From assembly GCF_011759375.1 (NCBI RefSeq), contig NZ_JAARML010000005.1, forward strand, positions 496,001 through 560,000: a stretch of DNA of 64,000 nt. The letters run 5' to 3'. The translations under genes and the position numbers were made by a program. The notes beneath the pieces were generated by a model. The model saw only the letters and a program-made list of their open reading frames with translations, searched no databases and was not told the origin of the DNA. Source of the DNA: Paraflavitalea devenefica (lineage in GTDB: Bacteria > Bacteroidota > Bacteroidia > Chitinophagales > Chitinophagaceae). Of this stretch, positions 1 through 8,228 are shown in pieces. Position 1 is the first letter of the stretch, and each line of letters begins with the position of its first letter.

Positions 1-25
1 CCCACCTGCATTTGATCCCTGTTTT

Positions 26-135
26 CTTACTACTCCTTTACTTCTCCCTTACTATTGCCTTACTTCTCCCTTGCCTTTACTATGGGACTGCCCGGGGACT
101 ACTATGGAACTACGAGGGGACTGCCATAGGACTGA
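26..135. repeat. Tandem array of ten degenerate 11-bp units (array 1)
   Basis: Ten consecutive 11-mers lie in perfect phase. Five are pyrimidine-rich (cttactactcc, tttacttctcc, cttactattgc, cttacttctcc, cttgcctttac, starting at 26, 37, 48, 59 and 70). Five are of the type tatgggactgc (starting at 81, 92, 103, 114 and 125). A period of 11 is not a multiple of three, so this is not coding repetition. It ends 77 bp before the TTG start of the flippase gene. A second array with a similar consensus lies at 51431-51562. I know of no named family for it. Confidence 0.85.
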
Positions 136-212
136 TAGAAATCCAAGGTTGCGTAGTTTCCACTAACTACCTATTCATTAATATGTTAATTTCACGCCCA
201 AAGTAAGTCCAC

Positions 213-1592
213 TTGAAGTTTTTGAAATCATCCTTTTGGTTACATTCCATTTTTTATACCCTATTACAACGTTTTTCCCTCTTCTTTTTTGGAGCCGTTT
301 CCTTTATTGTGCTTGTCCGGGGATTTTCCAAACAGGACCATGGTGTGGAAACGAATGGCGTATGGGCCATGTATGTAACCATTCTTTCATTGTTTGAAGC
401 CATCAAACAGGGCCTGTTGCGCAACCCTACCATCAAGTTCCTGGGACTGACCGAATATGCAGATAAAAAGAAGGAGGTGCAATCCTCCTCCCTTGTGATC
501 AATATTTTATGCTCTGCATTGGCTATCCTCTTGTTCACCGTTGGGGGCGGCTGGCTGGCGCATTTTTTCAAAATGCATGACCTGATACCCATGCTGGCCT
601 GGAGTGCCTTTTTCGTAATGCTGCTGATCCCTTATAACCACTATGAGGTGCTGTTGCAGGCGCATTACCAGTTCCCGAAGATCTTCTGGGCCTACTTTGT
701 ACGCCAGGCGATCTTTTTTACGGGGGTGATCCTGCTCACGTTTGTATACCCCGAACACCTTACCCTGCTGAACCTGGTGCTGGTACAGATCGGCGCCCTG
801 TTGGCCGGTGTACTGGTATTGTTCCGGTCTACAGCTTCTTACCGCTTGCGCGGTTTCCATTATGATGTCAAGATCATGCGCGGCATGTTCCACTTTGGCA
901 AGTATATTTTCGGCACGAACCTGTTCTCCAATATGGCCCGCACATTTGATCACTTTGTAACGGCCAATATACTACCTCCGGATATAGGCAAACACTATGT
1001 GTCTTATTACAACATCGTAGGCCGTATCAATAACATGATTGATGTGCCCTCACTGGCTGCTGCCGATGTATTGTTTCCCAAAAACGTGCAAACGCTGGAA
1101 ACGGACGGGCTGGGCAAGGTGAAGTATTATTTTGAACGCATGATGGGTACCATCCTGGCATTGATTGTACCGGTATCCTTGTTCATCTTCCTGTTTCCCA
1201 AATTCATTATTTATGTGCTGGCCGGCCCGGGATATTACGATGCTATCCCCATCCTGCAACTGACCATCCTCTTCAGCCTGGTGCGGCCACTCGGTTTCCA
1301 GTTTGGCTCCACGCTCGATGCTATCGGAAAACCGCAGGCGAATTTTTATGTAAGTGTCGGCCTCACCCTGTTTAATCTGGTGGCTACCTATATTGCCTTG
1401 CATAAGTTTGACGGCATGGGCGCCGCCTATGCAACAATTGTATTCAATATCGTATCTTGTTTTGTACTGCTGGCTATCCTGAAGAAGTATGTGCATGTAG
1501 AGGTCAGGAATATTGGCAAATACATGATCCAGAGTTATAAGGACCTGTTTGGTTTTGCCCGCAAAAAACTAATAAAGACGAGTGGATCTTAA
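213..1592 (+). CDS. Polysaccharide flippase, Wzx/MATE-like (MVF superfamily)
   Basis: This is a 459-aa integral membrane protein with about 12 hydrophobic segments spread over its whole length, as in O-antigen and exopolysaccharide Wzx-type exporters. These flip undecaprenyl-linked sugar units across the inner membrane. The start is TTG (MKFLKSSFW). An in-frame TAA at 204-206 lies just upstream, so no earlier start in this frame is possible, and the next Met lies well inside the first membrane segment. The stop overlaps the next gene by 11 bp, implying co-translation. An FkbM methyltransferase and a glycosyltransferase follow, which fits a surface polysaccharide locus. The substrate cannot be read from the sequence. 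Confidence 0.85.
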   Translation: MKFLKSSFWLHSIFYTLLQRFSLFFFGAVSFIVLVRGFSKQDHGVETNGVWAMYVTILSLFEAIKQGLLRNPTIKFLGLTEYADKKKEVQSSSLVINILCSALAILLFTVGGGWLAHFFKMHDLIPMLAWSAFFVMLLIPYNHYEVLLQAHYQFPKIFWAYFVRQAIFFTGVILLTFVYPEHLTLLNLVLVQIGALLAGVLVLFRSTASYRLRGFHYDVKIMRGMFHFGKYIFGTNLFSNMARTFDHFVTANILPPDIGKHYVSYYNIVGRINNMIDVPSLAAADVLFPKNVQTLETDGLGKVKYYFERMMGTILALIVPVSLFIFLFPKFIIYVLAGPGYYDAIPILQLTILFSLVRPLGFQFGSTLDAIGKPQANFYVSVGLTLFNLVATYIALHKFDGMGAAYATIVFNIVSCFVLLAILKKYVHVEVRNIGKYMIQSYKDLFGFARKKLIKTSGS

Positions 1593-2094
1593 AGCAGCCA
1601 TCCTGGAGCAACATTCCAAAGCACAAACCGACCGGATTGTGCAGTATGTAGGCCATGACAAGAAGCGGTTCAATGAATTGATGAAAGTATTTTTAACCGG
1701 TGATGCCCTCATACAGCAAAGGGCCGGCTGGCCACTGAGCTACTGTGCACAGGAAAATCCTTCCTTTGTACTCCCCCACCTCGAAAAACTGCTGACCTTA
1801 CTGAAGAATCCCCGTGTACACAATGCAGTAACCCGGAATATTGTACGCCTGCTGCAGGATATAAAGATCCCCGAACGCTACCAGGGCCCTGTAATGAATA
1901 CCTGCTTTGAGTTTATCGCCTCTCCTACCCAGCCTGCGGCGGTTAAAGCCTTCTCATTAACGATATTGGAACACCTGGCGGATGATTACCCCGATATTAT
2001 CCCGGAACTGAAACTGATCATTGAAGAACAATGGCCGCATGAAACGGCGGCTTTCCATTCACGGGCCAGGAAGATATTGAAGAAGTTTGGCTGA
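1582..2094 (+). CDS. HEAT-like helical repeat protein
   Basis: A 170-aa, entirely helical soluble protein without signal peptide. Its start is a GTG 11 bp inside the preceding flippase gene. Segments such as FVLPHLEKLLTLLKN, AVKAFSLTILEHLADDYP and IIPELKLIIEEQWP have the spacing of HEAT/armadillo-type hairpins, the fold also seen in DNA-alkylation-repeat proteins. No catalytic motif is visible. A scaffold or adaptor role is inference only. Its last codons (GAAGTTTGGCTGAT) are duplicated 62 bp downstream, on the far side of a palindromic insert. Confidence 0.7.
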   Translation: MDLKAAILEQHSKAQTDRIVQYVGHDKKRFNELMKVFLTGDALIQQRAGWPLSYCAQENPSFVLPHLEKLLTLLKNPRVHNAVTRNIVRLLQDIKIPERYQGPVMNTCFEFIASPTQPAAVKAFSLTILEHLADDYPDIIPELKLIIEEQWPHETAAFHSRARKILKKFG

Positions 2095-2157
2095 TATTCT
2101 TAGTCCGCAGAGTCCCCTGCGGGAGACTCCGCGGAGAACCTAGGAAGTTTGGCTGAT
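2082..2157. repeat. Palindromic insert flanked by a 14-bp direct duplication
   Basis: GAAGTTTGGCTGAT occurs at 2082-2095 (the end of the HEAT-like gene, including its stop) and again at 2144-2157. The 48 bp between them hold a GC-rich hairpin. Arm tccgcagagtc (2104-2114) pairs with gactccgcgga (2125-2135) with one mismatch, and there is an inner ccc/ggg pairing. The layout resembles insertion of a small palindromic element with a target duplication, or a slipped duplication. Confidence 0.7.
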
Positions 2158-2202
2158 GCTAATGAAGGTGCACTTGTGTTGCCGGAGGCAACGAAATAGT
2201 GA

Positions 2203-2223
2203 TTCGAGGCTGCAAGCCTCGAA
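2203..2223. terminator. Perfect 9-bp hairpin after the FkbM gene
   Basis: Arms ttcgaggct (2203-2211) and agcctcgaa (2215-2223) enclose the loop gca. It lies just beyond the stop of the minus-strand FkbM gene and between convergent genes. There is no strong T-run, so termination activity is inferred from position. Confidence 0.5.
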
Positions 2224-2228
2224 TAGCC

Positions 2229-3185
2229 TTATTGCATCTTGAAGGCATAGATCATGCCCATATCACTGATGGCCTTGGTGGGACGCGGGAATACAACACT
2301 GCTGAAGCCATTGGCGCTAAGCAGTTTTTCCAGTGACTGATACCCCTTGAAGTGCCACTCAATAATGATGACTTTGATCTTCGCCAGCAGTCCGCTCTCA
2401 TGGAGCTTTTCGAGTATTTCATATTCCGCTCCTTCGCAATCTAATTTAAGGAACAACTCTTCTGCAGGGTGTTTGCTGAATATCTCCTGCACCACTTCCC
2501 GGATATCCCTGATCTGTACCGTGATGGTATGAGCCGTATCGGTATCAATGCGCTCCAGGAAGAAATCGGTGGTGCTCTTGGTAGCGCTGTCTACATTGCT
2601 GATAGGAATGACCAGTTCGGAAGTGCTGCCGCCTGCGCCGAGGTTATAAGGCACTATTTTATGGCTGATGGCGGGATTGAGTTTGAAGTTGTCTACCGCT
2701 GCGTCATAAGTTTCCTTGAAGGGTTCGAAGCTATATACCTTTTGCACATTACCCATATTGGCAAAGTACAGGGAGGCCACGCCCACATTCATGCCCACAT
2801 CACATACCACCAGGTTTTTATTATAATGCAGGCTGTACAATCCCTCAATAAAAAGCTCGCTGGCCACGTAGTAGTTCTCGAATGAATTGGCCCTGATCTT
2901 TACCTGCTCCCAGGTGATGTACACTTCCTTGCCTGTATTATCAATCTTTACCTTGTCGTGCTGCGCAATGTCCAGCAACAGGTCGAAGCTGAAACGGCAG
3001 GGCGCTATTTGTTCAATGGCAAAAGCCTGCCCGGTTTTATTGATCACTATCTTTCCCTCCTTAACGGAAATCTCCTGCACCCTTTCGAGGGGAAAGCTGT
3101 CTTTGGCCAGAAAATGGGCTATCCGGTAGCTTTTAAATTTGAGAAAAAAATAGAATAAGTTGATTGCTTTGATGAGCTTCTTCAT
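2229..3185 (-). CDS. FkbM family SAM-dependent methyltransferase
   Basis: A 318-aa protein. The SAM-binding region is at about residues 125-165, with the glycine motif CDVGMNVGVASLYFA followed by acidic YSFEPF. A later DCEGAEYEILEKL block is typical of the FkbM domain. This family O-methylates sugars or polyketides. Beside a flippase and a glycosyltransferase, methylation of a surface glycan is the likely job. ATG start at 3185. The gene is divergent from the glycosyltransferase at 3298, leaving about 110 bp for both promoters. The substrate is unknown. Confidence 0.88.
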   Translation of the reverse strand: MKKLIKAINLFYFFLKFKSYRIAHFLAKDSFPLERVQEISVKEGKIVINKTGQAFAIEQIAPCRFSFDLLLDIAQHDKVKIDNTGKEVYITWEQVKIRANSFENYYVASELFIEGLYSLHYNKNLVVCDVGMNVGVASLYFANMGNVQKVYSFEPFKETYDAAVDNFKLNPAISHKIVPYNLGAGGSTSELVIPISNVDSATKSTTDFFLERIDTDTAHTITVQIRDIREVVQEIFSKHPAEELFLKLDCEGAEYEILEKLHESGLLAKIKVIIIEWHFKGYQSLEKLLSANGFSSVVFPRPTKAISDMGMIYAFKMQ

Positions 3186-3297
3186 GAAGGAGGAATGTTA
3201 CTGTCGGTTGTTAGGAGGCGGCAATATATATAAATTATTGGTGCAGTGCAAGATTCCCTTTCTTATAGAGTATTTTTTCTACTATCTTGGGCGGCAA

Positions 3298-4326
3298 ATG
3301 AGGATCGCGTTCACGATATGTACCAATAGCTTTCTGTCGCTGGCCCGGGTAGTGGGCAATTCATTGAAGGCACACAACCCGGATTATACCTTTTTTATTG
3401 GCCTGTGCGACCGGCGGGAGACAGACCTGGAGCCCTGGTATGAAGGGTACCAGGTAATTCCCTGTGACGAAGCAGGCATTGAAGACCTGGAAGGCATGGC
3501 TATTCATTATGCCGTCAGTGATATCAAGAATGCCCTGAAGCCCTTTTTCCTCGAATACTTTGCCCGTAAATATCCCCAGGCAGAACATATTCTGTTCATT
3601 GACCCGGACATGGTGATCTATGAAAAGCTGGAAGAGATTACCAGCCTGCATCAACAAGGTGATATCCTGCTGTTTCCCCACCTGCTGCAACCCCAGCCTT
3701 TCGATGGTAAGTCGCCCGACGAAATATCTTACCTGGCGACCGGCACGTATAACCTCGGCCTGATCTCGGTTGCCGTTAATGAAAATACACTCCGGTTTAT
3801 TACCTGGTGGCGCGACCGCCTGCGGCATTATTGTTATGTAGACTGGAAGGCAGGTTTATTTTATGATCAGAAATGGATTATCCTGGCGCCGGTGTTCTTT
3901 GACAAGGTGCTGGTGGTAAAACATCCCGGCTATAATGTGGGCTATTGGAACCTGATGGAACGCGCCATCACAAAGGTCAACAACAAGGTGATGGTAAATG
4001 GGACCTATGGCCTGGCCATTTACCACTTCAGCAATGTGCACATCACCGGCAATAAGCTCTTCACCGATCAGCAGAACAGGTATACCGAAACCGACTTCCC
4101 TATTTTGATGGAGCTTTTCCAGGGTTACCGCAAAGACCTGGTAACAGAAGGCTATGAAACCACCCGGAAGAAAGTGTGTTACTATGCCAATATGCATGAG
4201 AACCATTACCGGGAACTGGCGCGTAAAACCACCAAGGGCAGGATCAAGCTATGGATAAAAGAAAACTTCCCCCGGTCGTGGAAAGCTAAATTGAAGAAAG
4301 CATTGTCGGGATTGATGGAAGGATAG
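3298..4326 (+). CDS. GT-A type glycosyltransferase (GT8-like)
   Basis: A 342-aa cytosolic glycosyltransferase. The frame is open from 3160, but ATG 3298 (MRIAFTICTNSF) is the better start. It opens directly with the first beta strand of a GT-A fold, while the longer version would overlap the divergent FkbM gene. The DxD-type metal and nucleotide-sugar motif is in HILFIDPDMVIY (about residue 98). Downstream LATGTYNLGLISV and the C-terminal basic helix (RIKLWIKENFPRSWKAKLKK, likely membrane-contacting) fit a GT8-like enzyme acting on lipid-linked glycans. Donor and acceptor sugars are not readable. Confidence 0.8.
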   Translation: MRIAFTICTNSFLSLARVVGNSLKAHNPDYTFFIGLCDRRETDLEPWYEGYQVIPCDEAGIEDLEGMAIHYAVSDIKNALKPFFLEYFARKYPQAEHILFIDPDMVIYEKLEEITSLHQQGDILLFPHLLQPQPFDGKSPDEISYLATGTYNLGLISVAVNENTLRFITWWRDRLRHYCYVDWKAGLFYDQKWIILAPVFFDKVLVVKHPGYNVGYWNLMERAITKVNNKVMVNGTYGLAIYHFSNVHITGNKLFTDQQNRYTETDFPILMELFQGYRKDLVTEGYETTRKKVCYYANMHENHYRELARKTTKGRIKLWIKENFPRSWKAKLKKALSGLMEG

Positions 4327-4337
4327 AAAGCCCGATG

Positions 4338-5501
4338 CTATTTCTTCGGTAGTACATAAGTCTCCACATCCTCTTTTACAATAGTCTTGCCCGATAAGAT
4401 GATAAGACGTTCTACCACGTTGCGCAATTCACGAATATTACCAGTCCAGTTATGTTGCTTCAACGCATCGAGTGCATCCGGCTCAATACCCTTTTTGGTA
4501 ATGCCATAATCGGCGCAGATATCGCCCAGGAATTTATCTACCAGTAAAGGAATATCATCCCGGCGGTCATTGAGTGATGGCACGTGAATGATGATCACAC
4601 TCAGGCGGTGGTATAAGTCGAGGCGGAAATTCTTTTCATCTACTTCCTGTAACAGGTCCTTATTGGTAGCGGCAATGACCCGTACATCCACATTGATGTC
4701 CTTATCGCCCCCTACCCTGGTGATCTTCCCTTCCTGCAGGGCCCGCAATACCTTGGCCTGCGCGCTGAGACTCATATCACCAATCTCATCCAGGAAGAGG
4801 GTGCCGCCATGCGCCTGTTCAAACTTGCCGATACGCTGTTTAACGGCAGAAGTGAAAGACCCTTTCTCATGGCCAAAGAGCTCACTTTCGATCAACTCAC
4901 TGGGAATGGCCGCACAGTTAACCTCGATCAGCGGACCTGATACCCGGTTACTTTTTTCATGCACCCAGCGAGCTACCAGCTCCTTACCTACCCCGTTCTC
5001 GCCGGTTACGAGGATACGGGCATCTGTGGGAGCCACTTTATCAATGGTTTCTTTAATACGTGCAATGGGACCAGACTCCCCGATCATTTCCTCCACTTTG
5101 CTCACCTTACGCTTCAGCACCTTGGCTTCCGCTACCAGGTTGGTTTTGTCCATGGCATTGCGGATGGTGATCAGCAGGCGGTTCAGGTCTGGTGGCTTGG
5201 AAATATAGTCATAGGCGCCTTTCTTTACTGCTTCTACGGCTGTTTCAATAGTACCGTGGCCGGAGATCATGATTACAGGTACATCAGGGTTCGCTTCCCG
5301 GGCCTTGTCCAGGAATTCAATGCCATCCAGTTTGGGCATTTTGATATCGCATAATACTACATCGTAGCTTTTTTCCTTGAACTTCTTGAGTCCTTCCTCA
5401 CCATCCCCTGCTTCATCAATTTTATAGCCTTCATAGGAAAGTATCTCGCTCAGCGTTTTACGGATTGCCTTTTCGTCGTCGATAATTAATATGTTTGACA
5501 T
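4338..5501 (-). CDS. NtrC-family response regulator (receiver + AAA+), no HTH
   Basis: A 387-aa protein. Receiver domain at residues 1-120: acidic pocket DD, phosphoacceptor Asp52 in LCDIKMP, Lys in YISKPP. AAA+ domain at about 140-370: Walker A GENGVGKE and Walker B TLFLDEIGD. The protein ends after the AAA+ lid region (VETYVLPKK), so the Fis-type DNA-binding domain usual in this family is absent. The loop that contacts sigma-54 reads GSFTSA instead of the canonical GAFTGA. Such HTH-less AtoC-type regulators could act from solution or through a partner. No cognate kinase lies next to it. It faces the DUF4846 gene divergently. Confidence 0.88.
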   Translation of the reverse strand: MSNILIIDDEKAIRKTLSEILSYEGYKIDEAGDGEEGLKKFKEKSYDVVLCDIKMPKLDGIEFLDKAREANPDVPVIMISGHGTIETAVEAVKKGAYDYISKPPDLNRLLITIRNAMDKTNLVAEAKVLKRKVSKVEEMIGESGPIARIKETIDKVAPTDARILVTGENGVGKELVARWVHEKSNRVSGPLIEVNCAAIPSELIESELFGHEKGSFTSAVKQRIGKFEQAHGGTLFLDEIGDMSLSAQAKVLRALQEGKITRVGGDKDINVDVRVIAATNKDLLQEVDEKNFRLDLYHRLSVIIIHVPSLNDRRDDIPLLVDKFLGDICADYGITKKGIEPDALDALKQHNWTGNIRELRNVVERLIILSGKTIVKEDVETYVLPKK

Positions 5502-5568
5502 ATGCTTAACTGTCTTTTTCTATGGAAAATTAAAGCCTGTTCATCTACGCAAGATAAACCCAAAAGTA

Positions 5569-6360
5569 ATGATATGTACTGACCGCCGGCCAGCTAATTT
5601 TTCTCTTCTCCTCTTGTCAATTATCCTGCCGTTTTTGAGCAGTTGCCAGGAAAGAGGGAGCCAACCGGCTCCTGCTGCTACCGGAAGCCCTGTTACACTA
5701 CAAAAAGTAGCCAATATTGCCCTGCCGGCCGGGTATAGCCGTATGAATGGCGGCGACAGTTCTTTTGCCCAATGGTTGCGACAATTACCGCTGAAAACAG
5801 ACAATAAAGTATACCTGTATGACGGACGTTTGAAAGGCAATCAGGCTGCCCAGTATGCCGTACTGGATATACCCATTGGTAAAAAAGACCTGCAGCAATG
5901 TGCCGATGCGGTCATGCGGTTACGGGCGGAGTTCTTTTATCGCCGCGGTTTGTACAGCCGTATCTGGTTTGCAGATAACAATGGCAAGAAGTACATCTGT
6001 CCTGCCGGAGCTGATACGCCACGTTTTGAAAAATACCTGGAGCAGGTATATGCCTGGTGTGGCACCCTTTCCCTGGAAAAACAATTGAAACGCGTGCCGG
6101 TATTTGGCGACATTCAGCCTGGTGATGTGATCATTAAAGGAGGATCGCCGGGGCATGCTGTAATGGTCATGGATGTAGCCATTAACAAGGCCGGCGAAAA
6201 GATCTACCTGCTGGCGCAGAGCTATATGCCGGCACAAAGCATTCACATTTTAAAAAATCCTATGGATCAGCGCCTGAGCCCCTGGTATAAAGCAGATAAT
6301 GAACAGGTTATAGAAACGCCGGAGTGGACTTTCACCCAACAGCAGTTACGCCGCTGGTGA
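5569..6360 (+). CDS. DUF4846 domain lipoprotein
   Basis: A 263-aa protein. ATG 5569 is chosen because it begins a lipoprotein signal (hydrophobic LLLLSIILPFLSSC, lipobox Cys about residue 25). The open frame upstream overlaps the divergent regulator. The mature part carries the DUF4846 pattern: LPAGYSRMN near its start, YDGRLKGNQ, a basic and aromatic FFYRRGLYSRIW block, then GDVIIKGGSPGHAVMVMDVA. The last motif resembles NlpC/CHAP-like small-domain folds with a His, but no catalytic Cys partner is evident. It is probably a periplasmic lipid-anchored protein of unknown function. Confidence 0.8.
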   Translation: MICTDRRPANFSLLLLSIILPFLSSCQERGSQPAPAATGSPVTLQKVANIALPAGYSRMNGGDSSFAQWLRQLPLKTDNKVYLYDGRLKGNQAAQYAVLDIPIGKKDLQQCADAVMRLRAEFFYRRGLYSRIWFADNNGKKYICPAGADTPRFEKYLEQVYAWCGTLSLEKQLKRVPVFGDIQPGDVIIKGGSPGHAVMVMDVAINKAGEKIYLLAQSYMPAQSIHILKNPMDQRLSPWYKADNEQVIETPEWTFTQQQLRRW

Positions 6361-6404
6361 CATAAGGGTTATCCTGTACAGGAGCACGATTCGTAAAAGT
6401 CCTA

Positions 6405-6435
6405 TTGCATAGACTGTCCCTGTTTATTACTTTAG
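6405..6435 (+). promoter_or_regulatory. Candidate Bacteroidota promoter of the 45-aa peptide gene
   Basis: TTG (6405-6407), a 20-nt spacer, then tactttag (6428-6435), which is 7 of 8 to TAnnTTTG. It lies 50 bp before the ATG at 6486. Confidence 0.35.
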
Positions 6436-6485
6436 TACCAGCATCATCCTTTGAAAAAACTATTATTTAATCTAAAAATGTCCCT

Positions 6486-6623
6486 ATGAAGGCTCAGCTC
6501 AACATTCAGAGTCCCTCTGTCAGCAAAACTGTTATGCGTTTAACCCTCGTTGGAGGTATTTTATTAGCCGCCGTTTACGCTTTTTTAATGCTTTGTTCTT
6601 CAGCAATCAAAATTATTGAATAG
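6486..6623 (+). CDS. Small single-span membrane peptide (45 aa)
   Basis: An ORF of 45 codons (MKAQLNIQSPSVSKTVMRL...). A basic and polar N-terminus of about 18 residues is followed by one hydrophobic span (LVGGILLAAVYAFLMLC), then SSAIKIIE. It has its own candidate promoter about 50 bp upstream and a 13-bp perfect terminator hairpin 22 bp after the stop. Such a self-contained unit argues for a real gene. I do not recognise the family. A role as a small inner-membrane peptide is inference. Confidence 0.55.
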   Translation: MKAQLNIQSPSVSKTVMRLTLVGGILLAAVYAFLMLCSSAIKIIE

Positions 6624-6645
6624 GTCGGATGACCCTATAGCAAGC

Positions 6646-6674
6646 AAAATGCCGGTGACAATCACCGGCATTTT
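6646..6674. terminator. Bidirectional intrinsic terminator
   Basis: Perfect 13-bp stem (aaaatgccggtga / tcaccggcatttt) with loop caa, A-rich on the left and T-rich on the right. It lies between the convergent 45-aa peptide gene and the fucosidase gene. Confidence 0.85.
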
Positions 6675-6697
6675 GTGCTTACTTTGAGTGAACCCTA

Positions 6698-8026
6698 TTA
6701 TCGTGTTACCTCTACCTCCAGCACGGTATCATACTCCTCTTTTGGTACTGCCTTGGTGTCAATCACTACATAGCTATCCGCCAATACCTGGTACTTCACC
6801 GGTGTTTTGCCCATGAAGGTTTTGATGGATTTGATCTTATAAGGAATCTTCAGGAAGAGCTTTTCTTCGGGCGCCTCCAGTAAATGCAGGTACACTTTGT
6901 TGCCCTTCTCTGTTACTGCGCCCCAACTTTGTGGCGTAATAAATCCTCCCCTGGTGCCATAAATAGTTTCGCCATAGGTCTTCAGCCACTGGCCCATAGC
7001 AGCCAGGCGCTCTGTAAACTCCGGCTGGATAACACCATTGGGCATCGGCCCGATATTCAATAAGAAGTTGGCATTATAACCCGCTGCTTTTACCAGGTAC
7101 TGCACCAGCTTTTGGTTGGATTTGTAATTGCGGTCGGTGATATTAAAGCCCCAGGAATCATTGATGGTCTCACAGGTTTCCAGTGGCAGTTTGGATACAG
7201 CTGCTCCGCCAAAGCCGGTTGTATTACCGCCGGGCAGGTCTTTTTCAAAGGCCTGGAAATCCTCGCCCGGTATGGGTGTAAGGTGGTGGTTATTGCTGAT
7301 CATACACTGCGGCTGCAGGCGATGGATAAGACTGTATATTTCGTCATACTTCCAGTCTACTTTGGATACAGCCTTTTTATTGTGGTCATTTTCCAGTTGG
7401 TCCCAGTGGCCATCGAACCAGATGCCGGCCACCTCTCCATAATTGGTCAATAATTCCGTAAGCTGGGCTTTCATGAAATTGATATAGCCGGGCCAGTTGC
7501 TCTTTTCCGTACGGCCGGTGCCTTTACCGGTACGGCCTGTTTCATATTGATAATCGCTGCGGTACCAATCCAGCAGAGAGTAATAAAAGAATAGCTTCAC
7601 GCCCTGGCGATGGCATTCATCTGCCATCTGTTTCACAATATCTTTCCCATAAGGGGTGCCCATGATATTCCAGTCAGACTGTTTGGTATCCCACAAGCTG
7701 AACCCATCGTGGTGGCGGGTAATGAGGGTGATGTATTGCATACCGGCATTTTTGGCGGTGCTCACCCAGGTCTTTGCATCAAAGCTGATGGGATTGAAGA
7801 TATTGATAAGCCGGCGGTATTCCGGCACCTGTATATTGCGCTGGTTCATTACCCATTCCCCATGTCCCAGCACACTGGAAGCGCCCCAGTGAATGAACAT
7901 GCCAAAGCGGGCACTGTCGAACCACTTACGGGATTCCATGTTTTTGGGGGAAGGTGTATAGCCAGACTGACTGAAACCGGTGCAGGTAATGATGGCGAAT
8001 ACGAAGGCAAGCGTTAGTCTGATCAT
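6698..8026 (-). CDS. Alpha-L-fucosidase, GH29
   Basis: A 442-aa secreted enzyme with a Sec signal peptide (MIRLTLAFVFAIITCTGFSQ). The GH29 TIM barrel is plain: SRKWFDSARFGMFIHWG near the start, YITLITRHHDGFSLWDT, and the nucleophile Asp in VAGIWFDGHWD (about residue 206). The late block NFLLNIGPMPNG is also typical, followed by a short C-terminal beta domain. It hydrolyses terminal alpha-L-fucose from glycans in the periplasm or outside the cell. It is not next to SusC/SusD genes here, so it is not part of a visible polysaccharide-utilisation locus. Confidence 0.93.
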   Translation of the reverse strand: MIRLTLAFVFAIITCTGFSQSGYTPSPKNMESRKWFDSARFGMFIHWGASSVLGHGEWVMNQRNIQVPEYRRLINIFNPISFDAKTWVSTAKNAGMQYITLITRHHDGFSLWDTKQSDWNIMGTPYGKDIVKQMADECHRQGVKLFFYYSLLDWYRSDYQYETGRTGKGTGRTEKSNWPGYINFMKAQLTELLTNYGEVAGIWFDGHWDQLENDHNKKAVSKVDWKYDEIYSLIHRLQPQCMISNNHHLTPIPGEDFQAFEKDLPGGNTTGFGGAAVSKLPLETCETINDSWGFNITDRNYKSNQKLVQYLVKAAGYNANFLLNIGPMPNGVIQPEFTERLAAMGQWLKTYGETIYGTRGGFITPQSWGAVTEKGNKVYLHLLEAPEEKLFLKIPYKIKSIKTFMGKTPVKYQVLADSYVVIDTKAVPKEEYDTVLEVEVTR

Positions 8027-8112
8027 AGCGAATTGTTTGGAAAATGGAAGATACTGATATTACGTTAATTGAGCAGGTATCCTGATATTTTGCGCAATCG
8101 ATTTACCAAGGG

Positions 8113-8176
8113 TAGCCCCTACGGGGCAGATTTAAACATGCCTTGTTTTCTACAAAGCGATAGCCCCTATGGGGCA
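8113..8176. repeat. Pair of 16-bp palindromic repeats (TAGCCCCTAYGGGGCA)
   Basis: tagcccctacggggca (8113-8128) and tagcccctatggggca (8161-8176) are 48 bp apart and each can form a hairpin. This kind of intergenic palindrome looks dispersed-repeat-like. It directly abuts the pdhB terminator. Confidence 0.7.
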
Positions 8177-8204
8177 AAAAAATCCCGGAGCAATTGCTCC
8201 GGGA
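8176..8204 (-). terminator. Intrinsic terminator of pdhB
   Basis: On the minus strand a perfect 9-bp stem (tcccggagc / gctccggga, loop aatt) is followed by a run of seven Ts (the A-run at 8176-8182 on the plus strand). Confidence 0.88.
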
Positions 8205-8228
8205 CCTATATGATAACGATTGTTGTTC

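Noticed and set aside
26..135. CRISPR array interpretation of the periodic repeats
   Set aside because: Units are 11 bp with no unique spacers and no cas genes nearby.
12..206. 64-codon plus-strand ORF over the 11-bp array
   Set aside because: It is made almost entirely of the 11-bp repeat units, whose period is not a multiple of three. No domain-like sequence.
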